A DNA stretch of 48,217 bases, from positions 412,671-460,887 of the forward strand of contig NZ_LMJW01000018.1 of NCBI RefSeq assembly GCF_001429505.1. Direction: 5' to 3'. Every line of letters begins with the position of its first letter. Position 1 is the stretch's first letter. Positions 42,194 to 48,217 of this stretch are shown piece by piece. The notes under the pieces were generated by a model. That model saw nothing but the letters and a program-made list of their open reading frames with translations, was not told the origin of the DNA and did no database searches. Origin of the DNA: Allobosea sp. Root483D1. GTDB lineage: Bacteria > Pseudomonadota > Alphaproteobacteria > Rhizobiales > Beijerinckiaceae. The translations under genes were made by a program, and so were the position numbers.

Positions 42194-42991
42194 ATGAGCG
42201 CAGCCGCCGATCCCGACGACAGCAGTGGAAGCTCTGGGCTGCGCGACCGGCTTCGGCAGCTCTATCACGGCCGTACTCCCGCGGCGCTGCGCTTCCAGTT
42301 TGCGACGCTGATCGTCGACCTCCTGATCATCGGCTTCTTCGTGGCGACGCCGGTGCTGCGCGACCGGCCGGAATTCCTCTGGCTCGACTATACCGTCGCG
42401 ATCATCGTCATCGCCGAGATCGCGGCGCGCTTCCTCGCCTCTTCGAACATGCTGCGGCTGCTGCGCCAGCCGACCATGCTGCTCGACCTCTTCATCCTGG
42501 CGACGCTGCTGGCGCCGCAATGGCTGGAGAATTTCGGCTTCCTGCGTATCTTGAGGCTCTGGTCGCTGTCGCAGCGCGGGTTGATCTGGGCGCAACTGCG
42601 GCAAACGCGTTTCCGCGACTGGGAGGACGTTGCCAAGGCCCTGGTCAACCTCGCGACCTTCCTCTTCGTCGTCACCGGCTTCGTCTACACCTTCTTCTTC
42701 ATGAGCCGGCCGGGGCTGGAGGGCTATGTCGAGGCGCTCTACTTCACCGTCGCGACGGTGACGACGACCGGCTTCGGCGACATCACCCTGCCGGGCATCG
42801 CCGGCAAGCTGACCTCGATCGTGGTGATGATCATCGGCATCTCGCTGTTCGTGCGATTGGCGCAGGCGGTGTTCCGGCCGCACAAGGTGACCTTTCCCTG
42901 TCCGCAATGCGCCCTGCAGCGGCATGAGCCCGATGCCGTGCACTGCAAGGCCTGCGGCCACCTGCTGAAGATACCGGACGACGACGATTGA
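42194..42991 (+). CDS. Potassium-channel-like protein with C-terminal zinc ribbon
   Basis: A 265-residue membrane protein. A voltage-sensor-like set of four helices (about 33-130, with FLRILRLWSLSQRG as a modest S4) precedes a pore domain with the selectivity-filter sequence TVTTTGFGDI (190-197), a variant of TVGYGD. After the last helix comes a basic linker and a four-cysteine zinc ribbon (C236, C239, C251, C254), then an acidic end. The combination fits a small family of bacterial ion channels in which the ribbon probably regulates gating or assembly. Ion choice (most likely K+) is inferred from the filter. It starts 46 bp after btaB. Confidence 0.85.
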   Translation: MSAAADPDDSSGSSGLRDRLRQLYHGRTPAALRFQFATLIVDLLIIGFFVATPVLRDRPEFLWLDYTVAIIVIAEIAARFLASSNMLRLLRQPTMLLDLFILATLLAPQWLENFGFLRILRLWSLSQRGLIWAQLRQTRFRDWEDVAKALVNLATFLFVVTGFVYTFFFMSRPGLEGYVEALYFTVATVTTTGFGDITLPGIAGKLTSIVVMIIGISLFVRLAQAVFRPHKVTFPCPQCALQRHEPDAVHCKACGHLLKIPDDDD

Positions 42992-43079
42992 TCGGCGGGT
43001 CTCGGTGCTGACACGCGCGAGCCGGCTCGACGCCTAGAGGAGGGGGCTTTCCGGTCATGTCGAGAATTTTGGAGTAGCG

Positions 43080-43673
43080 ATGGCGCCGGTGGTGGTCGAT
43101 CCTGAAAAGGTCCGGGAGTTCGAGGATGCCGCGCGCTTCTACGAATGGCTCGGCGAGCATCATGACCGGGCGGACGAAGTCTGGATCAAGATCCACAAGC
43201 TCTCGTCCGGCTTGCCGTCGATCACGCCCAAGGAGGCGATCGACGTCGTGCTGTGCTGGGGCTGGATTGATGGCGTCAAGAAGGGGTTCGACGAGCGCAG
43301 CTATCTGCAGCGCTACACGCCGAGGACTGCGAGAAGCATCTGGAGCCAGATCAATGTCGACAATGTCGCCCGCCTGATCACGGAGGGGCGCATGACCAGC
43401 CACGGCCTGGTGCAGGCAGACGCGGCCAAGGCCGATGGCCGATGGGCACGCGCTTATGGCGCCGGCCAAAACCTGAAGATCCCCGATGATCTCCAGGCAG
43501 CGATCGACGCAGAGCCTCTTGCCCGGGAGATGCTCTCGAGGCTGAGCGCGCAGAACCGCTTCGCGCTGGCGTTTCGTGTCCACAATCTCAAGACGGAGGC
43601 CGGGAGGCGAAAGAAGATCGCGGCCTTCGTCGAGATGCTCAAGCGCGGCGAGACGATCTATCCGCAGCGCTAA
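43080..43673 (+). CDS. YdeI/OmdA-family protein
   Basis: A 197-residue cytosolic protein of the YdeI (OmdA, bacteriocin-protection) family. DEVWIKIHKLSSGLPSITPKEAIDVVLCWGWIDGVKKGFDE in the first half and RARSIWSQIN with a basic C-terminal RRKKIAAFVEML are typical. The biochemical role is not established; relatives are linked to peptide-antibiotic or osmotic resistance. It begins 88 bp after the channel gene on the same strand and may be co-transcribed with it. Confidence 0.85.
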   Translation: MAPVVVDPEKVREFEDAARFYEWLGEHHDRADEVWIKIHKLSSGLPSITPKEAIDVVLCWGWIDGVKKGFDERSYLQRYTPRTARSIWSQINVDNVARLITEGRMTSHGLVQADAAKADGRWARAYGAGQNLKIPDDLQAAIDAEPLAREMLSRLSAQNRFALAFRVHNLKTEAGRRKKIAAFVEMLKRGETIYPQR

Positions 43674-43688
43674 GAGGGTCCGACCCGG

Positions 43689-44261
43689 CTAGTGCCGCGT
43701 CTCCGTCTCGTGCTCCGCTTCCCGTTCGCCAGTCGGCTCGCCGAGCGTGATCGCGCTCTTCTGCGGCATGCCGATCATCCGGCCGACCGTGGCAGGGCGC
43801 GGCATCTGCGCATGCGCCGCCTTCATGATCGCGAGATTGGCGAGGATGTCGGCCGGGAAGGGCGTGACCTTGCGATTGGCCATGTCGACATGCAGGGACA
43901 GGTTCTCGGAGGTCGCGGCGAGCCAGCCTTCGCTGGCATGGCGCATTTCGAGATAGTAGTGCAGGCGCTTGTCGTCGAAGGCGATGAGTTGCGCGGTGAC
44001 GCGAACCAGATCGTGCGCCGACAATTCGCGCTTGTAGAGTACATGGCACTCTGCAGCGAAGAACGACGCCTTGCGGGCCTGGACATAGTCCTGGTTGAGG
44101 CCGACCAGCGAGAAGACCTCGTCGACCGCACGATCGAACAGGACATGGTAATAGGCCATGTTGAGATGGCCGTTATAATCGATCCATTGCGGCTCGACCC
44201 GCATTGGGGACGAGACAAAGGGAGCGAAGAACAAAGCGGGCGTGCGAATTTCGTCCGGCAT
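43689..44261 (-). CDS. Hot-dog-fold thioesterase
   Basis: A 190-residue protein with the 4-hydroxybenzoyl-CoA-thioesterase-like fold. VEPQWIDYNGHLNMAYYHVLFDRAVDEVF carries the usual Asp/Tyr-Asn-Gly-His active-site segment, and the strand RLHYYLEMRHASEGWLAATSENLSLHVDM follows. The layout resembles betainyl-CoA thioesterases linked to carnitine breakdown, but no carnitine genes are nearby. AAAGGAGG precedes the ATG at 44261. It is divergent from the FAD oxidase across 145 bp, so a shared regulator is possible. The longer open frame to 44564 overlaps the oxidase gene and was rejected. Confidence 0.88.
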   Translation of the reverse strand: MPDEIRTPALFFAPFVSSPMRVEPQWIDYNGHLNMAYYHVLFDRAVDEVFSLVGLNQDYVQARKASFFAAECHVLYKRELSAHDLVRVTAQLIAFDDKRLHYYLEMRHASEGWLAATSENLSLHVDMANRKVTPFPADILANLAIMKAAHAQMPRPATVGRMIGMPQKSAITLGEPTGEREAEHETETRH

Positions 44262-44406
44262 CGGCTCCTCCTTTCGGTCCGTCTCTCGTCGATGCGTAGG
44301 CGGCTCTGCGCCGCCGGCTCTTGCAGGCGCGAGCAGGGCGCGTGAAAACAACACGAGCGCTGCTCCAAAGGCCGAACCCTTCCAGACTAGGCGAAGTTCT
44401 CCAGCC

Positions 44407-45846
44407 ATGACAATGCCTTCTACCGCTTCCGTGCCCCCCCATGCTCGGGCTGCAGAGCTGCCGCCGTCGCCGCAGGCTGTCGCCGCGTTGACGCGGGAGC
44501 TGGCCGCGCTGGTCGGCAACCGGCTCGTCACCAGCCTCGCGGTCCGGCAGCAGCACGGCCACACCCTGACCTGGATTCCGAACCAGCCGCCGGATGCGGT
44601 GGTTTATCCTGAGAGCACCGAAGAGGTGGCCTCCATTGTGAAACTTTGCGCCAGGCATGGGGTTCCGGCGATCGCCTTCGGCACGGGCACCTCGCTGGAG
44701 GGCCATGTCAACGCGCCCTTCGGCGGCGTCTGCATCGACATGAGCCAGATGAAGCGGGTCGTCGCGGTGCATGCCGAAGACCTCGACTGCACGGTCGAGG
44801 CCGGCGTTACCCGCAAGGAGCTGAACGAGCATCTGCGCGACCAGGGCCTGTTCTTTCCGATCGATCCCGGCGCCGACGCCTCGATCGGCGGCATGGCGGC
44901 GACGCGCGCCTCCGGCACCAACGCCGTGCGCTATGGCACGATGAAGGACAATGTCATCGCCCTGACCGCGGTGATGGCCGATGGCGCGATCGTCAAGACG
45001 GCGAGCCGGGCCCGCAAATCCTCGGCCGGCTACGATCTCACCCGCCTTCTCGTCGGCTCGGAAGGCACGCTTGGCATCATCACCGAGGTGACGCTGAAGC
45101 TGCACGGCATTCCCGAGGCGATGTCGGCGGGCGTCTGCCCGTTCCCGTCGGTGAAGGCGGCCTGCGATGCGACGATCATGACGATCCAGTCCGGCCTGCC
45201 GGTGGCGCGGATCGAGTTGGTCGACGACGTGATGATGCGCGGCGTCAATCTGCATTCCAAGCTCGGCCTGCCGGAGACGACGATGCTGTTCGTCGAGTTC
45301 CACGGCTCGCAGGACGGGGTGAAGGAGCAGGCCGAGCGCTTCGGCGAGATCGCCGCCGAGTTCGGCGGCGGGCCGTTCGACTGGGCGACCAGGGCGGAGG
45401 ATCGCTCCAAGCTGTGGCAGGCGCGGCACGACGCCTATTGGGCGGCCCGCGCGCTCCGCCCCGGCGCGGAATCGGTTGCGACCGATGTGTGCGTGCCGAT
45501 CTCGCGGTTGGCGGAATGCGTCGACGAGACCAAGCGCGACATCGAGGCCTCCGGCCTGATCGCGCCGATCGTCGGCCATGTAGGCGACGGCAATTTCCAC
45601 ACCCAGCCGCTGGTCGATCTCGCTGATCCCGACGAGGTCGCGCGCTGCGAGGCCTTCATCGACCGGCTGGTCAAGCGGGCGCTCGCCATGGAGGGAACCT
45701 GCACGGGTGAGCATGGCGTCGGCCAGAAGAAGATGAAATACCTCACGATCGAGCACAGCCCCGCCGCGCTCGACACGATGCGGCTGATCAAGCGTTCGCT
45801 CGACCCGCAGAACATCCTCAACCCCGGCAAGATTATCGCCTTCTGA
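44407..45846 (+). CDS. FAD-linked oxidase, D-lactate/glycolate dehydrogenase type
   Basis: A 479-residue FAD-dependent 2-hydroxyacid dehydrogenase (GlcD / cytochrome-type D-lactate dehydrogenase family). VVYPESTEEVASIVKLC and the FAD loop FGTGTSLEGHVNAPFGGV are followed by FFPIDPGADASIGGMAATRASG. VGSEGTLGIITEV, HVGDGNFHTQPLVD (metal/substrate histidines) and GEHGVGQKKMKYL complete the set of signatures. No signal peptide; it should act at the inner face of the membrane and pass electrons to the chain. The substrate (D-lactate is most likely) is not proven. Divergent from the thioesterase gene. Confidence 0.93.
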   Translation: MTMPSTASVPPHARAAELPPSPQAVAALTRELAALVGNRLVTSLAVRQQHGHTLTWIPNQPPDAVVYPESTEEVASIVKLCARHGVPAIAFGTGTSLEGHVNAPFGGVCIDMSQMKRVVAVHAEDLDCTVEAGVTRKELNEHLRDQGLFFPIDPGADASIGGMAATRASGTNAVRYGTMKDNVIALTAVMADGAIVKTASRARKSSAGYDLTRLLVGSEGTLGIITEVTLKLHGIPEAMSAGVCPFPSVKAACDATIMTIQSGLPVARIELVDDVMMRGVNLHSKLGLPETTMLFVEFHGSQDGVKEQAERFGEIAAEFGGGPFDWATRAEDRSKLWQARHDAYWAARALRPGAESVATDVCVPISRLAECVDETKRDIEASGLIAPIVGHVGDGNFHTQPLVDLADPDEVARCEAFIDRLVKRALAMEGTCTGEHGVGQKKMKYLTIEHSPAALDTMRLIKRSLDPQNILNPGKIIAF

Positions 45847-45952
45847 CATCCAAACGGGTTCTCCAGCGGTATTACTCACAAGAATGTCGTGATCCTGCCG
45901 CGACTTGCGTGCATGATCGCGCCGTCGACATTTCGAGGATTGATGCAAGAGC

Positions 45953-48217
45953 GTGCGTGAGGCCCTGACCTTTCTGGCCGGGCTGCTCGTCGCGGCGTTG
46001 CTGGCCGCGCTGCTAGGGCCAAGCTTCGTCGACTGGCGCGAGTACAGGCCCCATTTCGAGCAGCGCATCAGCGCCGCGCTCGGCGTGGAGACCCGCGTCG
46101 CCGGCGATATCGGGCTGCGGCTCCTGCCGTCGCCGCGGCTGAGGCTGGGCGAGGTGCGCCTCGGTTCCGGCGAGAGCGGGACGAGCAGCGCCAGCATCGA
46201 GACGCTGACCGTCGAGCTCGCGCTGGCGCCGCTGGCGCGCGGCGAGTTCCGGCTGGTCGAGGCCGAGGCCGACGGGCTGACGCTCAATCTGACCGCCGAC
46301 GAAAGCGGCGCCATCGCTTTGCCGGCCCGCCAGGGCGCGGGGATTCCAGGCGAGACGGCGATCGACCGGCTGGCGATCCGCCGTTCGGCCGTGGTCTGGC
46401 GCGAGCCCGGCAAGGCGGCGCAGACGCTGGCGCCGATCTCGGTCGATGTCTCCGCCGTCAGTCTGCACGGGCCCTGGCGCGTCGAAGGCGAGATCGCCGG
46501 CTCGTCCCTGCGCTTCGCCACCGGTGCGATCGAGGCAGACGGGCGGCTGCGGACCAAGAGCTCGATCACAGGCGAGCAGGCGCAGTTCAGCTTCGACGGC
46601 TCGCTGATCCTTGGCGGCGCCGAGCAGCGTGTCCGGCCCGGGCTGGAAGGCAGCTTCACGATCGCGCCCGGCGGGGCCGTCAGCCTGGCCGGCCGGGTCA
46701 GCGGCGACAGCCGGCGCCTCGACTTCGCCAGCCTCGCCATCGAGATCGCCGGTGGCGCCGCGCGGCTGGAAGGCGAGGGCTCGTTCAATCCGGCGGATAG
46801 CAAGGGCAGCGTCCAGCTCAAGGCGCGCCGGCTCGATGCCGATGCGCTGAGCGAGGCGCTGGCCCAGCGGCCGGGCTATCAGCGCGCCCTGCAGGCGCTG
46901 CCGGGGCCGGTCGATCTTGCGCTGGAGCTCGACCAGATCGTCTGGCGCGGCGAGGATTTCAGCGGCTTTGCCCTGCGCGGCAAGCTCGATGGTGACGGGC
47001 TCGATGCGGGCAGCGCCACGGTCAGGATCGCCAATGCCGTGCTCGACGCCCGCGGCACGCTCGACGGCCAGGGTTTCCGCGGCACGGTCGAGGCGAAGGC
47101 GCCCGATGCGCGCCGGGCGGCGCTGGCCCTGGCACGGCTCGGCGTCGAGGCCGGGCTGGCCGACAGCTTCGCCGCCCTGCGCAGCTTCGACGGCACGGCC
47201 GTGCTGGACTGGAGCGACGAGCGTCTCGCGATCACCCGCATCACCGCGCGGGCAGGCTCTGGGCCGCGTCTCGAAGGCTCCGGTGCGATCACGTCCAGCC
47301 GGCTCGACGCCAAGCTGACCCTGAACGGGCTCGATCTGTCGACCTTGCCACCGGGCGACAGCCTGAACGCGCTCACCGGCCGGCGCGACCTCGCGCTCGA
47401 TCTCACTTTGAACGGTTTGCGCTACCTTTCGGCCCCGCCGGGCTCGGCCCGGCTCGCGCTGACGCGGCAAGGCAGCGACTGGCGCCTCAGCCGCCTGGCG
47501 GTCGACGGCTTCGGCGGCGTCAAGGTCGAAGGCGAGGGCGCGCTGCTGCCGGGCGGCGGCGAGATCGCCGGGCGCGTGCGCGCCCCGCGCTTCGCCGCAC
47601 TGACGGCTTTGGCCGGCCCCTTGCTGCCGGAGGGCTTGCGGCGCGTCTTGCCACGGATCGAGGACGGGCTTGCCGGCATCGATGCCGGCTTCAAGCTGGC
47701 ACGCGCCTCGAATGGTGAAACCAGCGTCATCGCCGAGGGCTCGGCCCAGGCTGGTCGGTTGGCGCTCAACGGCAAGCTGGACGCAGCCGGCCAGTGGAGC
47801 GGAGGCGATGTGAAGCTTTCGCTCGACGACCGTCGCCGCGCCTTCGCCGCCTTCGGGCTGCCGCGCCCGGCGCGGGGCGGACCGGGCGAGCTTACGCTCA
47901 GTTTCGGCGCAAGCGGACCGGTCGGCTCGCTCACCGGGCCCGGGCTGATGCTGGTGCTCGAAGGGGCGGGCGAGGCGGCGCGGCTCAGCCTCCAGGCCGA
48001 CGGGCCGGGGCAGGTGCTGCCGGAGGGGCTGGCGCGGCTCGTCCCGGACGGGCTGCTCGATGCGCATGGCCGCGTCTCTTTCGGCGAGGAGGCGAGGCTC
48101 GACGATCTCGTGGTCAACGCTGGCGGCAAGGTGGCGCGCGGCGCACTGACCTTCTCGGCCGAGCGTGGTATCGGCGGGCGGCTCGACCTGCCGTATTTTG
48201 CGTTGCAGCCCGCACTC
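45953..48217 (+). CDS. AsmA-family protein, N-terminal 755 residues (partial)
   Basis: The frame runs from a GTG at 45953 off the window end without a stop. An in-frame TGA at 45941 and no other start codon between make this the earliest start. VREALTFLAGLLVAALLAALLG is a single N-terminal membrane anchor, followed by FVDWREYRPHFEQRISAALG and VETRVAGDIGLRLLPSPRLRLGEVRL, the AsmA opening. The rest repeats beta-rich, Gly/Leu/Asp-patterned segments typical of the long periplasmic AsmA/TamB-like domain, thought to help lipid transport to the outer membrane. The reading frame has strong codon bias, and the long frames antisense to it are shadows. The final portion lies outside. Confidence 0.9.
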   Translation, partial: MREALTFLAGLLVAALLAALLGPSFVDWREYRPHFEQRISAALGVETRVAGDIGLRLLPSPRLRLGEVRLGSGESGTSSASIETLTVELALAPLARGEFRLVEAEADGLTLNLTADESGAIALPARQGAGIPGETAIDRLAIRRSAVVWREPGKAAQTLAPISVDVSAVSLHGPWRVEGEIAGSSLRFATGAIEADGRLRTKSSITGEQAQFSFDGSLILGGAEQRVRPGLEGSFTIAPGGAVSLAGRVSGDSRRLDFASLAIEIAGGAARLEGEGSFNPADSKGSVQLKARRLDADALSEALAQRPGYQRALQALPGPVDLALELDQIVWRGEDFSGFALRGKLDGDGLDAGSATVRIANAVLDARGTLDGQGFRGTVEAKAPDARRAALALARLGVEAGLADSFAALRSFDGTAVLDWSDERLAITRITARAGSGPRLEGSGAITSSRLDAKLTLNGLDLSTLPPGDSLNALTGRRDLALDLTLNGLRYLSAPPGSARLALTRQGSDWRLSRLAVDGFGGVKVEGEGALLPGGGEIAGRVRAPRFAALTALAGPLLPEGLRRVLPRIEDGLAGIDAGFKLARASNGETSVIAEGSAQAGRLALNGKLDAAGQWSGGDVKLSLDDRRRAFAAFGLPRPARGGPGELTLSFGASGPVGSLTGPGLMLVLEGAGEAARLSLQADGPGQVLPEGLARLVPDGLLDAHGRVSFGEEARLDDLVVNAGGKVARGALTFSAERGIGGRLDLPYFALQPAL

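Noticed and set aside
44262..44564. An extended thioesterase with a hydrophobic N-terminus
   Set aside because: The extension overlaps the divergent oxidase start, while the ATG at 44261 has AAAGGAGG immediately upstream.
44173..46821. An 882-codon open frame on the - strand
   Set aside because: Lies antisense to the FAD oxidase and AsmA genes, both recognisable throughout; no start signals.
46013..48067. A 684-codon open frame on the - strand at the window end
   Set aside because: Antisense to the AsmA-family gene, whose + strand frame has an N-terminal anchor and family-like segments.

Overview
The window is a GC-rich (roughly two-thirds G+C by eye) chromosomal segment of an alphaproteobacterium of the order Hyphomicrobiales (Rhizobiales), most likely a Bosea-like organism. 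The order is supported by the ftsZ-lpxC-bamD-recN...ligA order at the left end, a DUF1127 protein, a btaAB betaine-lipid operon, a prmA/aminopeptidase P neighbourhood and rhizobial-type palindromic repeats. The genus is an inference from general resemblance; no database was searched. No tRNA, rRNA, CRISPR array, insertion sequence or prophage was seen.

Region by region. 1-4190: the tail of the division/cell-wall cluster, with the end of ftsZ and its terminator, a long lpxC leader, lpxC, bamD and recN. 4197-11912: a block of unrelated genes lying between recN and ligA: a metallo-beta-lactamase-fold hydrolase, a DEAD-box RNA helicase with a DbpA-like RNA-binding domain, a 24-residue membrane protein, a sugar-type ABC importer (binding protein and two permeases, no ATPase) and a DUF2189 membrane protein. 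12100-16449: ligA, peptidase T and a fumarylacetoacetate-hydrolase-family enzyme. 16619-20035: a taurine/nitrate-type ABC importer with a GntR/FadR regulator, divergent from that hydrolase. 20054-25366: a divergent AraC/MFS pair, then a compact araC-azlC-azlD-PLP enzyme operon. 25484-29982: aminopeptidase P, prmA, a DUF1127 protein and a 42-residue protein, remnants of a decayed divergent gene pair, and a cysteine-rich 56-residue protein.

30175-39972: a UvrD helicase, a secreted esterase, an AidB-like acyl-CoA dehydrogenase, a hybrid histidine kinase, an EamA transporter with a convergent LysR regulator, and msrB. 40181-42147: btaA and btaB, which make the phosphorus-free membrane lipid DGTS, preceded by a good candidate Pho box. 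42194-48217: a potassium-channel-like protein with a C-terminal zinc ribbon, a YdeI-family protein, a hot-dog thioesterase divergent from an FAD-linked D-lactate/glycolate-type oxidase, and the first 755 codons of an AsmA-family protein that runs off the window.

The most distinctive non-genic signal is a set of dispersed palindromic repeats at gene ends. At least four families (called A-D here) recur within 48 kb, several as composite elements of about 90-110 bp present in both orientations, plus a separate rhizobial-type double palindrome between btaA and btaB. They decorate the borders of the less conserved gene blocks. I see no clear-cut new defence or mobile system. The most promising less-described items are the three small proteins, the araC-azlCD-PLP operon, the zinc-ribbon channel and the repeat families.
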